A stretch of 44,817 nt of DNA from JANQIV01 sp050117315 (GCA_050117315.1 JASFMY010000042.1:1-44817); one strand, 5' to 3'; counted from the stretch's first letter, positions 1 through 8,913 are shown. The notes: generated by a model from the sequence alone, not told the origin. Numbers and translations: made by a program.

Positions 1-611
1 ATGCTACAAAGAGAGCCAAGTTATGTCGAATAACCATTCCCCGTTATTTATACTCAAGAATTTACCATAGCCCTAAGAGAGTGAATAAATCAGCTTCATA
101 GAGGCTCAAATAGACGCGTAGAAAAAAATCAACAAAAATTAAGGTAAAAAAGGTTATCTAAGAAGCCGGAGTGTTGAAAAGATAAAAACAAAAGAAAAAA
201 AGTGACAGTGTATAAATTGCCAGAAAGTGAGCCCAAAAGCAGAGAAGTAAAAAAATGCATTTTTTTTGCTAAGGGGGAGTTATTTTCTCTTGACTTTTTT
301 CTTAATGGACATTTCGAACCCGTTTTTGGGGTGAGAGATCTTTCAATTAGAGCACGATTTCAAAGATTTCTCCCTCCGGTCGAAATGACAAAACGTTTAG
401 ATATCTAATTTTGCAGAAACTCTAATGTATCTTCGCAGACTAGAAAGTCTGCGCTACGGTAAAATTCTCTCCGTATCGCTGCCCATCTAAGGGTTTCCGG
501 TAGCCTTGTAAGGAAAAAGTTTAGGCAAATTTATGAACTAAAATATTCATTAAAATCTGTTTACAACCAACCAAAATACAATTTGCGAATAAATATGTTG
601 ATAATTCCAAT
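1..611. other. Gene-free spacer with dispersed-repeat fragments
   Basis: No convincing gene is seen. A short open frame at 202-408 has no ribosome binding site and its second half lies in sequence resembling dispersed intergenic repeats: around 340-390 it contains the complement of the GTCATTTCGACC..GGGAGAAATC phrase that I recognise from intergenic repeats of Bacteroidota and Ignavibacteria. At 434-453 there is a perfect 8-bp hairpin (CGCAGACT, loop AGAA, AGTCTGCG), another phrase typical of such repeats. The first 90 bases could hold the end of a gene entering from the left, but this cannot be judged. Confidence 0.5.
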
Positions 612-659
612 TTAGGCACTCATATTAGAGCCAATAAATAGGGCTAATATAAGAGCTAA
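612..659. promoter_or_regulatory. Inverted-repeat operator of the toxin-antitoxin operon
   Basis: Two imperfect arms of about 20 bp face each other across an 8-bp AT spacer: the left arm runs TTAGGCACTCATATTAG, and the right arm read on the other strand runs TTAGCTCTTATATTAG. The repeat ends 11 bp before the antitoxin ATG, so it would cover the promoter or ribosome-loading region. Ribbon-helix-helix antitoxins typically bind such palindromes to repress their own operon. Binding here is inferred from position and symmetry. Confidence 0.55.
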
Positions 660-670
660 ATGAGGTCTGA

Positions 671-913
671 ATGCAACAAACAAAAATCAGCTTTAATGAA
701 AATCAAATAAATTTTTTAAATATGTATCGTGAACTAGGATTTAAAGATAAAAGTTCACTGGTTCGTACTGCTCTTCAAGAATTTATTAAATCAGTAGAAA
801 AACAAAAATTGGTAATGTCAGCTAAACTTTATGCTGAAATTTATAAAGAAGATTCAGATTTGCGAGATTTAACAAATTCTGCGATTGAGGATTGGCCAAA
901 TGAAATCGGTTAA
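671..913 (+). CDS. Ribbon-helix-helix antitoxin, MazE-like
   Basis: A small protein of 80 residues. The first 45 residues look like a ribbon-helix-helix DNA-binding fold: a short beta strand (TKISFNENQINFLN), then two helices with the pattern LGFKDKSSLVRTALQEFI. The acidic C-terminal third (EIYKEDSDLRDLTNSAIEDWP) is the part that normally wraps and neutralises the toxin. A GAGG ribosome binding site lies 7 bases before the ATG. The gene sits 6 bp before a MazF/PemK-type toxin gene and behind a palindromic operator, the usual arrangement for autoregulated type II toxin-antitoxin modules. The family assignment rests on size, fold pattern and context. Confidence 0.75.
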   Translation: MQQTKISFNENQINFLNMYRELGFKDKSSLVRTALQEFIKSVEKQKLVMSAKLYAEIYKEDSDLRDLTNSAIEDWPNEIG

Positions 914-919
914 AAGAGC

Positions 920-1255
920 ATGGTCATTGATATAGATATAAATCCTACCAGAGGTTCTGAAACTGGGAAAATAAGACCTTGTGTTGTTGTTACTAATGAT
1001 ATTTATAATCAAAGGGTTCCAATAATTCAGATTGTTCCAATAACATCTTGGAATGAAAAAAAATCTCGCATCCAGACGAATGTTTTTTTAGAACCATCAG
1101 AAGAAAACGGACTTACCAAGAATTCCATAGCAGATTGTCTCCAAACGAGACCAATTGATTATCATTACAGATTAGTCAATATCCGCGGTCAGTTATCGGA
1201 AAACAAACTTACTGAAATAGATAAAGCATTAAAATTAGTTTTTGATTTAATGTAG
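920..1255 (+). CDS. MazF/PemK-type mRNA interferase toxin
   Basis: A 111-residue protein with the PemK/MazF signature near its N-terminus: INPTRGSETGKIRPCVVVTND, followed by IIQIVPITSW. The family are ribosome-independent endoribonucleases that cut mRNA at short motifs and are neutralised by the adjacent antitoxin. The first ATG lies directly behind the antitoxin stop, in the same frame, with only a weak AAAAGAG ahead of it. The protein starts a few residues before the conserved NPT motif and lacks the tryptophan usually found just upstream. A second ATG at 900 in another frame, overlapping the antitoxin, reads MKSVKRAW and then stops, so the true N-terminus may be disrupted. Function is clear by family; activity is uncertain. 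Confidence 0.8.
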   Translation: MVIDIDINPTRGSETGKIRPCVVVTNDIYNQRVPIIQIVPITSWNEKKSRIQTNVFLEPSEENGLTKNSIADCLQTRPIDYHYRLVNIRGQLSENKLTEIDKALKLVFDLM

Positions 1256-1264
1256 TCGAATGCA

Positions 1265-1299
1265 AATAAACCAACTTCCTTCAAGGAAGTTGGTTTATT
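1265..1299. terminator. Perfect 17-bp hairpin between convergent genes
   Basis: AATAAACCAACTTCCTT and its exact complement are separated by one base. The hairpin lies between the toxin stop and the convergent membrane-protein stop, so it can serve as a bidirectional terminator. Its base is A/T rich and there is no long separate T run. Confidence 0.75.
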
Positions 1300-1324
1300 C
1301 TATACAGATTGCAACAACATATAA

Positions 1325-2215
1325 TTATGGATTTGCTCTTACAATTTCAGCGTTCAAATCTTTATATAGAGAAACTTCTGTAGCGGTAAAAAACATTCTG
1401 ATAAGCAGCCGGAAAATAATAAGCATTTGTTGAAGAATAAAGGAAAGTATGAGAAAATAATACGGTGTGCGGGGAATTTGCCTGCCGATCAAATTATATA
1501 CTACTACCCCGGCGGCGCCGGTTATTGCAATTAGTAAAAAAACTATAAAAACTAATTGAAAGTTTTTCTTTATGAAAATAATTGCATCGTAAACCGCCCT
1601 GAATATTTTTGTTTTATCTTCAATAGCCAAAGACACTTTTGAATAGTCCGAGATGATTGTAACTACACCGATGAGAAAAATTAGTAATAAATATCTTATC
1701 GAACTAAAAATAAATTCCGCCAAAACGTGTTCCGTTGATTGAAAAATATATATTATGGCAAAACCAAGTAAGTCATTAATTACAAATGCAATTGCAAAAA
1801 ACAGCAGCGATATTATTGTTACTTTTATGAACCGCAGCCAGAATTTTACCCCGCCGTAAAAGAAATCAACCATATGATTTTTCTTAGGGATGTGAAATAC
1901 CGCTACCAATCCGCCGAGAAAAAAAGTTTGCACCATTGCATATATTGCTACCATCCCGTAAATAGAAACCGGCAGAACTTTCAAATGGATTTCGTATAAT
2001 TTTCTAAATTGTACGTACCAGAAAAAATCAAACCCTAATCCAAGACTGTCGCTTGTAAAAGAGTGACTTAGGTTATCAATAAGATAAGTATAAATAGGTA
2101 TTGACAATATAAACGCCGCACAAACATTTAAGCCCCAATGCAGAATCACAAATTTGAAATTGTGGAACACGGTTCTTGTTCCGTCTATCATAATATTTTT
2201 GATAGTGATTTTCAT
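1325..2215 (-). CDS. Multi-pass membrane protein of unknown function
   Basis: About 296 residues starting at MKITIKNIMIDG; a longer frame exists upstream but this ATG overlaps the stop of the preceding peptidase gene (ATGA), indicating translational coupling. At least five or six hydrophobic helices are visible: around FVILHWGLNVCAAFILSIPIY, GMVAIYAMVQTFFLGGLVAVF, TIISLLFFAIAFVINDLL, YLLLIFLIGVVTIISDY, LVFIVFLLIAITGAAGVVVY and FLILSFILQQMLIIFRL. I do not recognise a named family with certainty; the topology resembles uncharacterised integral membrane proteins of the Ignavibacteria. Coupling to a surface or periplasmic M1-type peptidase suggests a shared cell-envelope role, which is inference only. 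Confidence 0.75.
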   Translation of the reverse strand: MKITIKNIMIDGTRTVFHNFKFVILHWGLNVCAAFILSIPIYTYLIDNLSHSFTSDSLGLGFDFFWYVQFRKLYEIHLKVLPVSIYGMVAIYAMVQTFFLGGLVAVFHIPKKNHMVDFFYGGVKFWLRFIKVTIISLLFFAIAFVINDLLGFAIIYIFQSTEHVLAEFIFSSIRYLLLIFLIGVVTIISDYSKVSLAIEDKTKIFRAVYDAIIFIKKNFQLVFIVFLLIAITGAAGVVVYNLIGRQIPRTPYYFLILSFILQQMLIIFRLLIRMFFTATEVSLYKDLNAEIVRANP

Positions 2216-4179
2216 CCGATACTGCCCAGAACCATGAGTGCATTCTGCACCCAGAAAAACCACCTTACGGCAAGTGACAAAGAAGCCAAGTAATGCGGTT
2301 TTACGGTGTAAGAATTATTTGCAAAATTGATATCAAAATAATTTTTTCTTTGGGGGTCTATCTCGGCGCCTAAAACATTATTGTTTGTAGTGAAAATAAA
2401 TTCCTTCCATTTATCTTTGCCGTCCCATTTTTGAATCAGGGTATCGGTCTCAGTATAAAAATAAATTTCCGATTCAAATATTCCGCCGCCCAACCTCTCT
2501 GCAATAACACTATACTCATTATCATTTATTCTTCGGATTGATGAGATTTTGTAATCAAACGTATTGGAAGAATAAAAAACATTCTCAAAAAAACAGTCAA
2601 GGTTTTGTCCGCTTTTGCTTTTTATCAACCTTAATAAATCGTTTCCCTTTGGATGTTTGAATTTATACTGTGTGTAAAACTCCTTAAAAACATTTAACAA
2701 CTTTTCTCTGCCCATAATTTTTTCAAGAGATAAAAACATCAATTCCGGCTTAGAATAAGTATTATTAAAATATGATGTAAAAGACTGATGCTTAAAAGAA
2801 CTGTCCGCAATTTCTCCAATGTTTTTAAGTTCCGTATAATAATAGAATGATTCATTCCCTTGCGGGTACTCATAACTGCCGAGTATATAAATTAAAGGTA
2901 TGCCGTAGAAATTCAAAAAATTGATTCCGTATACCGGCACGTGTTTTACAAACTTAAAATTAAGTAATTCCTTGCCGTAATATTCTTCCAGTATTTTTGT
3001 TGTAAGATAGCTGGTAATCCCTTCGTCAATCCAGGCTTCATAGACTTCGTTATTTGCAACTATCCCGTAAAAGTATTGATGCACAAATTCGTGAATAGTT
3101 ATTTCTTCAGGTTCGTGAGTTTCTACAGGGGAAAACAAGCCGGCTTTTACGGTAAATATTGTCGGATGTTCTCTGCCTGCAACTTTTGCTGTTCTCGGGA
3201 CATCAACAATTGTAATTGTCTGATACGGGTAGACGGAAATATTTTCTTCCATGAATTCCAAAGAGTTTTCAACTGCGCTGAAATAACGTTCAACATATTT
3301 TTCATTTTCGGGCTGAACAAATAGTTTAATTGCAATCTCCGAACCATCTTTGCGTTTGCAAATTTTTTGATAATCCAAAATTTCATTCGTTACAAAAAAA
3401 GCAAAGTCGTGAACAGCAGATTGCCGGAATTGATAAATATTTTTTGATCCGGCTTTATCTTTTGCCGCCAAAACTCCGGTAGCTCCGACTTTATAATTTT
3501 CGGGAGTAGTTATTTTGACGGAGTAATCGCCAAAGTCGGAATAGAATTCAGTTGTTTTGTAGTAAGGGCTGCATATCCACTCCCCTTCTTCAAAAACACC
3601 GACCTTGGGAAACCACTGTGCAATAAAGACAAAGTCCCTTCCTTCTGCATATCCCATTCTTCTGTAAGACAGAGGTATTTTCAATTTATAATCAAACCGG
3701 ATTTTTACAGTATCACCCGGTAAGATTTTTTCATCAAGAACCAGCTTTGCAACGGTTTTGTCGTCCGGGTTATTATTAGAATAAACGTACTCTAAATTTT
3801 TACGGATACCTTCAACAGTAATGTTATTTATTTCAAACCGTGTAAAATGTTCTTCGCTGATGTATTCGCCTTTTAAGAATTCCGTTTTGTTATTATCATA
3901 CCCGTTGGCATACAAATGAAAAAATATTTCGTCTGTTGTAAACTTTGTATTATTTATCCAAACAATATTTTCCTTCACTTTTATAACTTTACTTCCAGGT
4001 TTATACTCAACTTCAATATCATAATTTGCCGTTTCATTAATGTTCTTTATTTCTTTTTTTAGAATACCGTTGGAATAAAACTCTTTTATCTGTTGGTTAT
4101 AATTAGGAGAGGAAGAATCTATAAGGTAAGATAAACCGGCAAAAAGTATAAGCAGAATACACAAAATCAGATTTTTCAT
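2212..4179 (-). CDS. M1-family zinc metallopeptidase
   Basis: A 655-residue gluzincin of the M1 aminopeptidase family. The zinc site is complete: HEFVH at residues 363-367, then E386 in EAWIDEG, the classical HEXXH-18-E spacing. Upstream, the segment AGREHPTIF takes the place of the usual G(A)MEN/GMEYP substrate-binding strand, so specificity may be shifted. The N-terminus (MKNLILCILLILFAGLSYLI) is a signal peptide or anchor, placing the enzyme outside the cytoplasm. The last 35 residues are hydrophobic (LASLSLAVRWFFWVQNALMVLG) and could be a membrane anchor. It is the first gene of a two-gene operon with the overlapping membrane protein. Substrates are unknown; envelope peptide processing or nutrient digestion is plausible. 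Confidence 0.88.
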   Translation of the reverse strand: MKNLILCILLILFAGLSYLIDSSSPNYNQQIKEFYSNGILKKEIKNINETANYDIEVEYKPGSKVIKVKENIVWINNTKFTTDEIFFHLYANGYDNNKTEFLKGEYISEEHFTRFEINNITVEGIRKNLEYVYSNNNPDDKTVAKLVLDEKILPGDTVKIRFDYKLKIPLSYRRMGYAEGRDFVFIAQWFPKVGVFEEGEWICSPYYKTTEFYSDFGDYSVKITTPENYKVGATGVLAAKDKAGSKNIYQFRQSAVHDFAFFVTNEILDYQKICKRKDGSEIAIKLFVQPENEKYVERYFSAVENSLEFMEENISVYPYQTITIVDVPRTAKVAGREHPTIFTVKAGLFSPVETHEPEEITIHEFVHQYFYGIVANNEVYEAWIDEGITSYLTTKILEEYYGKELLNFKFVKHVPVYGINFLNFYGIPLIYILGSYEYPQGNESFYYYTELKNIGEIADSSFKHQSFTSYFNNTYSKPELMFLSLEKIMGREKLLNVFKEFYTQYKFKHPKGNDLLRLIKSKSGQNLDCFFENVFYSSNTFDYKISSIRRINDNEYSVIAERLGGGIFESEIYFYTETDTLIQKWDGKDKWKEFIFTTNNNVLGAEIDPQRKNYFDINFANNSYTVKPHYLASLSLAVRWFFWVQNALMVLGSIG

Positions 4180-4308
4180 AAATTTAAGTTAATTATTAGA
4201 TTGCATCATATCAATTAGCAAAATTTTCAAATGACCCGTTTATGTCATTGTAAGTTTATTTCAACTTTAATAAACTTGTACGTAACATTATCGCTTCTTG
4301 AGGCAAAA

Positions 4309-6636
4309 TTGAAATCCCCCAAAATCATATTTGTCATTCTCATTATTTTGACTGTAGTCAACACTGGGCAGGAAACAGGAGTAACAATCTCAGGTTTAAT
4401 TTCCGATGCAACAACCGGCGAAGCATTAATCGGAACAAATCTTTTGCTTTACAAAGACAAGGTAGATACGGACAACCCGCCATTTAGAGGGACAAGTACC
4501 AACAGGTACGGTTTTTATGCTTTTCCAAGAATTTTAAAAGGAAAATATATTTTAATAGCACGGAATATAGGTTATAAAACTTTAGCGATTGAATTAAACG
4601 TTACTATAACTGAAGGAACTTTACAGAATAATATTAAACTTGTCTCCGAAGATGTTGAACTTGAAGAAATTGTAATTAAAGGTGAAAGGGATGACGAAAT
4701 ATTAATCAGCAAAATAGATATATCAACCGAAACACTGAAGCAGCTTCCCTCTTTAAGCGGAGAGGTTGATATCTTTAAGTCACTGCAGTTATTGCCGGGA
4801 ATACAGGTTGCATCCGAACTTTCGACAGGCCTATACATTAGGGGCGGTTCGCCGGATCAGACTTTGACACTGGTAGACGGAATGATACTTTATAACCCGG
4901 CACATTTGGGAAATTTTACGAGTACTTTTAACTCGAATGCCACTCAAGATATAAGGCTAATTAAAGGGGCTTTTCCCGCCGAATACGGCGGAAGGTTATC
5001 AAGCGTGTTGGACATAAAGTTACGCAGCGGAACGCGCGAAAAAGACAAAGGGGAATTAGGAATCGGCACTGTAAACTCATTTGTTAATCTTGAAGGCCCG
5101 TTAACGGGAAATGCATCATACATGCTCGCCGGCAGGGCAATGTATTACGATGCATTAAGAAAAACATTCAATTCCAATAGTAATGCGCCGCTTTATAATT
5201 ATTACGATTTCAACGGAAAATTTACCTATGCATTATCAGAGTCCGACATAATTTCGGTAAGCGGTTTTTTCAGCAAAGATAATCTCTATAATGATACTGA
5301 AGATAACTTATCTTATGATATAGATTGGCAAAACGGCGCTGTTAATTTAAATTGGCACAAGGTATCGCCCAAGGGGCATTTTTCAAATACTACGCTAAGT
5401 TATGTTAACTACCGGTTCAAAACAATTCTTGATGATAATTTAGAGTTGGTTACAGGCAATGATTATTTTTCGGATTCCAAATTAAATGATTTTTATTTGA
5501 AAAAGAGTTTTGACTATTACTGGCACGAAAATCATTCAATAAAAACCGGGGCTGAAGTTACATTGCACAGCTACAATTTGATAGCAAGTAATTTTTTCGA
5601 TTATAGTCTTGAAAAGGATTCGGAATTTAGGGAGACAAAATTATCAAAAGAATTCTCTCTTTACTTTCAAAATGAGTCGAATTTTAACGAAATATTTAGA
5701 GCTAATTTAGGCGTAAGGTTCTATTATTTTGATCAAAATTCGCGGTTGAAGTTTGAACCGAGAATTTCCTTTTCTTATGCAATTGCTAATGACCTGTTCG
5801 TGAATTCTGCCTTTTCCGTGGCAAATCAATTTCTTCATTTAATAGTTAGAGATGATAAAACTATGCCTACGGATTTATGGTATCCCTCTACAAAAGAAGT
5901 TGAACCCGCAAACTCGACTCAATATGTTTTGGGATTCGATAAGTATTTTAATGACCGCAGATATTTATTGCAGATAGAAGCATATTATAGAGACATGAAA
6001 AACATTTACGAATTCAAAGAGAATCCGGATTTAACTATCGGCGAACCGCTTGAAGACCAGTTTACAAAGGGCGAAGGCGAAGCGTACGGCGTTGAAATGT
6101 TTTTTAATAAAAGGGCGGGACAATTAACCGGGTGGGTCGGATATACGCTATCATGGACCAGAAGGGTCTTTAGTGAGCTTAACAACGGAAGATTATTTTA
6201 CCCGCGATACGACAGAAGGCACGATATTTCAATTGTTTTATCTTACGAGCTTACAAAACAAATTTCTTTCGGCGCTACCTGGAGTTACGCAACCGGACAA
6301 GGCTTTACATTACCCAACGGCTGGTTCCAGTTTAACGATGTGGCTTTAAGCGACGACAGTAATATTTTATTGAATTTTACAGGCAGAAACGAATTCAAAT
6401 CCGATGACTATCATAAGCTGGATTTAAATTTCCGATACAAGTTTTCGGATTCGGACAACAGCAGCGAATTCTATATCAATTTGCACAATGTTTACAACAG
6501 GGCAAATACATTTGCACAATACGTGGAGTTAAATCAAGCAACAGGTACGGACGATAATGAACTTCTTAACGCGGAAATGAAAAAATTAACGCTGTTCCCG
6601 TTTATACCTACTGCGGGAATAAAAATTAAATTTTAA
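4309..6636 (+). CDS. TonB-dependent outer-membrane receptor with carboxypeptidase-like N-domain
   Basis: An outer-membrane active-transport receptor. After a signal peptide there is a carboxypeptidase-regulatory-like beta domain (VTISGLISDATTGEALIGTN to about NVTI), then a plug domain with the motifs SLQLLPGIQ, LYIRGGSPDQTLTLVDGM and GAFPAEYGGRLSSVLDIKL, then a barrel ending in the aromatic-rich strand IPTAGIKIKF. An ATG at 4231 would add 26 residues in front of the signal peptide and has no ribosome site. A TTG at 4309 preceded by TGAGG gives MKSPKIIFVILIILTVVNTG, a proper signal peptide, so I chose it. Two lipoprotein genes follow at 8 bp and with overlap, which suggests a three-gene uptake operon. 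The substrate cannot be read from sequence. Confidence 0.88.
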   Translation: MKSPKIIFVILIILTVVNTGQETGVTISGLISDATTGEALIGTNLLLYKDKVDTDNPPFRGTSTNRYGFYAFPRILKGKYILIARNIGYKTLAIELNVTITEGTLQNNIKLVSEDVELEEIVIKGERDDEILISKIDISTETLKQLPSLSGEVDIFKSLQLLPGIQVASELSTGLYIRGGSPDQTLTLVDGMILYNPAHLGNFTSTFNSNATQDIRLIKGAFPAEYGGRLSSVLDIKLRSGTREKDKGELGIGTVNSFVNLEGPLTGNASYMLAGRAMYYDALRKTFNSNSNAPLYNYYDFNGKFTYALSESDIISVSGFFSKDNLYNDTEDNLSYDIDWQNGAVNLNWHKVSPKGHFSNTTLSYVNYRFKTILDDNLELVTGNDYFSDSKLNDFYLKKSFDYYWHENHSIKTGAEVTLHSYNLIASNFFDYSLEKDSEFRETKLSKEFSLYFQNESNFNEIFRANLGVRFYYFDQNSRLKFEPRISFSYAIANDLFVNSAFSVANQFLHLIVRDDKTMPTDLWYPSTKEVEPANSTQYVLGFDKYFNDRRYLLQIEAYYRDMKNIYEFKENPDLTIGEPLEDQFTKGEGEAYGVEMFFNKRAGQLTGWVGYTLSWTRRVFSELNNGRLFYPRYDRRHDISIVLSYELTKQISFGATWSYATGQGFTLPNGWFQFNDVALSDDSNILLNFTGRNEFKSDDYHKLDLNFRYKFSDSDNSSEFYINLHNVYNRANTFAQYVELNQATGTDDNELLNAEMKKLTLFPFIPTAGIKIKF

Positions 6637-6644
6637 ATACGGTT

Positions 6645-7454
6645 ATGATCAAAAGAATAGTTTTTATAGTCATTGTAAGTCTTATCTTCCACTTTAACGG
6701 ATGCGATGTTTCCGAAAACGTAGATCTTGTAGATAACCATGTTGAACATATTGTTGTTCAAGCAGAACTGGTTAAGGATAGTGTTTTTGAAGGTGTGCAA
6801 TTCACTAAAACAATGTCCCTAACCGAACAATTTGATATTTCCAAAGCCGAGATAAAAGATGCGGTTGCATATATTGAAATTGACGGTTCGCAAGTAATAC
6901 CTTTACACTATTCCGAAAGCGGTATTTACAAATCGCTTCATAAATTTAGAATAACGGGAAACTCTACTTATGAATTAATTGCAGAAGTAAACGGCACATT
7001 GATTTATTCAAAAACCATTGTCCCGGATACGGTTATTGTTAGTTCGAGTGCTTTGATTGAAAATTCATATGTAACCTGCAGGATAAAAGGGCAAACGGAC
7101 GAAGTATATGGAGCAGCCTGGTCGGCGTTTCCAATTTTTAAGGCTGAACGATTCCATTCCATAGTAGACGGGGATCCCGACAACAATTATATTGCTACGG
7201 TAAGGACTCAAAACATCCCCGACAGTATATTCCAATTTATATCTAACGAATTGAGAATAGAAGTTTACTCTTTTGACAAAGCCTTTAAGGAATTTTTCAA
7301 TTCCGTTGACAAAAGCAGCTCGTTAAGTGATATCTTTGCTCAAGGTTCCGGGGGAATAGTTGAATGGAACGTTTACGGGGAAAACGTCATCGGGTTATTT
7401 ATTGGTTATGCTAAAAGTAAACTACTAAAACCTAATTTTGGTAAGACAAAATGA
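6645..7454 (+). CDS. DUF4249-like lipoprotein partner of the TonB receptor
   Basis: A 269-residue predicted lipoprotein: the signal peptide MIKRIVFIVIVSLIFHFNGC ends in an acceptable lipobox with the cysteine at residue 20. The rest is beta-rich, with an early VVQAELVKDSVFEGVQFTKT segment and alternating short strands. Size, lipobox and the place directly after a TonB receptor fit the DUF4249 lipoproteins that accompany such receptors in Bacteroidota. The start of the next gene overlaps the stop by 4 bases (ATGA). A role as surface-exposed or periplasmic partner of the receptor is inferred; the domain match is from recollection of the family pattern and is not strong. Confidence 0.65.
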   Translation: MIKRIVFIVIVSLIFHFNGCDVSENVDLVDNHVEHIVVQAELVKDSVFEGVQFTKTMSLTEQFDISKAEIKDAVAYIEIDGSQVIPLHYSESGIYKSLHKFRITGNSTYELIAEVNGTLIYSKTIVPDTVIVSSSALIENSYVTCRIKGQTDEVYGAAWSAFPIFKAERFHSIVDGDPDNNYIATVRTQNIPDSIFQFISNELRIEVYSFDKAFKEFFNSVDKSSSLSDIFAQGSGGIVEWNVYGENVIGLFIGYAKSKLLKPNFGKTK

Positions 7455-8482
7455 TAATAAATATCCGGAAATATTTTTTCTTAATATTTTTCTTATGTTT
7501 TAATAGTTGTCTTGACGATTCAATTACAGCACCATTTACGGAACAGCCAGCTAATTCAGCCGAACTATTACTAGAAATTGAGAGTAGGGGTGATTACATT
7601 AATTCGGATGAGTTTCCCGCGATAATTGGTCCGGACAGCATATACTTTTTCCGTGACCAATTTATTATAGCAGACCTCAGATCTTCCGGGGAATTTATCA
7701 GCGGCCACATTGAAGGAGCAGTAAATATAACCAATTCCGAACTGTTTGATTTTGTTAAAGATAATTCGGAACAAGGAAAAATTATTGCTATTATCACTAC
7801 TACAGGTCAAGCAGGTGCTTATTATGCTTCATTGCTACGCTTTTACGGATTTGATAATGTCTGTTCATTAAATTTCGGTATGTCTTTATGGAACAGTCAA
7901 TTTTCGGAATCAATCACTTCAATTATTCGAAGTAATCCTTCCCCTAATGCCAACCTTTTTGACAACAAGCAATATACAAAACCTGATTATACGGAACTGC
8001 CGGCAGTAGCTTTTGAAAATGAATCTGCAAGCGTAGGTGAAAAACTTGAAGAAAGAATTCGCTTGCTAATTAACGAGGGTTTTACAAATAAGCTTTTGGA
8101 AAGTCTTGAATTCTCCGATGATAATTATATTTTTTGTTTTGGCAACTCAGAGGCTTATTATTTAGCAAAATCGAGTAACACTACGTTTCCGTCTCATCCC
8201 ATAGGAGCTCCTTTGTACTCGGCATTTTATCCAAAGGATTTACGAAGCACAAAATATTTACAAACAATTCCTTCCACTAAAAAGATAACCGTATATAGTT
8301 ATTCAGGGCAGCTAAGCGCTGCGGCTCTATCCTTATTAAATGTTTTGGGGTATGATGCCGTTTCTCTTAATTATGGTTTGCATAAAACAAGTTATGCAAT
8401 TATCGGGGGTAGTCGCAGCGGAGATTTTTTTGTATTTACCGAAAATAAGATTAGAAACTATTCCTTTGTTACCGGACAATAA
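7451..8482 (+). CDS. Lipoprotein with two rhodanese-like domains lacking catalytic Cys
   Basis: A 343-residue lipoprotein (MIINIRKYFFLIFFLCFNSC, cysteine at residue 20). The first rhodanese-like domain shows the family hallmarks ADLRSSGEFISGHIEGAVNI and then IIAIITTTGQAG, where the normal active loop is CxxG; position 116 is Thr. A second, more diverged copy ends in ITVYSYSGQLSAAALSLLNVLGYDAVSLNYG, with Ser283 at the same place. Rhodaneses transfer sulfane sulfur through that cysteine, so neither domain should be an active sulfurtransferase; such domains usually serve in binding. It is translationally coupled to the DUF4249-like gene and belongs to the TonB receptor operon. A ligand-binding or protein-binding role outside the cytoplasm is inferred. 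Confidence 0.75.
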   Translation: MIINIRKYFFLIFFLCFNSCLDDSITAPFTEQPANSAELLLEIESRGDYINSDEFPAIIGPDSIYFFRDQFIIADLRSSGEFISGHIEGAVNITNSELFDFVKDNSEQGKIIAIITTTGQAGAYYASLLRFYGFDNVCSLNFGMSLWNSQFSESITSIIRSNPSPNANLFDNKQYTKPDYTELPAVAFENESASVGEKLEERIRLLINEGFTNKLLESLEFSDDNYIFCFGNSEAYYLAKSSNTTFPSHPIGAPLYSAFYPKDLRSTKYLQTIPSTKKITVYSYSGQLSAAALSLLNVLGYDAVSLNYGLHKTSYAIIGGSRSGDFFVFTENKIRNYSFVTGQ

Positions 8483-8484
8483 AA

Positions 8485-8507
8485 AAGCCCGGCTTACTTC
8501 CGGGCTT
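8485..8507 (-). terminator. Rho-independent terminator of dnaK-hsp20 (convergent)
   Basis: AAGCCCGG, a 7-base loop and CCGGGCTT form an 8-bp stem. On the minus strand it is followed by a run of six Ts, ideal for ending the dnaK-hsp20 transcript. On the plus strand it could also serve the rhodanese-lipoprotein operon, although only a weak T tract follows there. Confidence 0.8.
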
Positions 8508-8517
8508 ATAAACCAAA

Positions 8518-8913
8518 TCATTTTATATCAATTACTTTCGGTTTTACCTTATCCTTTTTAGGGAGCTTTACGGTCAGTAAACCGTTTTCGTAATTTGCAT
8601 TTATTTTTTCGCTGTCAATTGAATCGGATAAATTAAATTTTCTGAAATAGTTTCCCGTTTCTGATTCTTTAAGTGTATAGTTACGGTTTAATGTTTCCTC
8701 GTAATTAATCCTACCCATAATAAGCAAATTTCCGTCTTCAAGTTTTATTTTCATATTATTCTTTTCAACCCCCGGAAGCTGGGCTAAAAGATAGAATTCA
8801 TGTTCGGTTTCAAAAATATCAACAACAGGATTTATCCATAATTCATTTTCCAGCGCTTCCTCCCAACTTTTCAGTTTGCCGAAGGAAGCGGTCTTTTCTT
8901 TATTTTGTGTCAT
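8518..8913 (-). CDS. Small heat-shock protein, Hsp20 family
   Basis: A 131-residue alpha-crystallin-type chaperone that binds unfolding proteins and passes them to DnaK. The N-terminal arm is short (to ELWINPVVDIFET). The alpha-crystallin domain covers FYLLAQLPGVEKNNMKIKLEDGNLLIMGR to about ANYENGLLTVKLPKKD, including the conserved A-x-x-x-n-GvL motif as ANYENGLLTV. The C-terminal KPKVIDIK carries an I-D-I motif resembling the IxI tail that mediates oligomer assembly. The gene follows dnaK by 17 bp and shares its terminator, so the two should be co-transcribed as a stress operon. Confidence 0.92.
   Translation of the reverse strand: MTQNKEKTASFGKLKSWEEALENELWINPVVDIFETEHEFYLLAQLPGVEKNNMKIKLEDGNLLIMGRINYEETLNRNYTLKESETGNYFRKFNLSDSIDSEKINANYENGLLTVKLPKKDKVKPKVIDIK

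Noticed and set aside
202..408. 68-codon open frame on the plus strand
   Set aside because: No ribosome site, poor composition, and its 3-prime half lies in sequence resembling a dispersed intergenic repeat.
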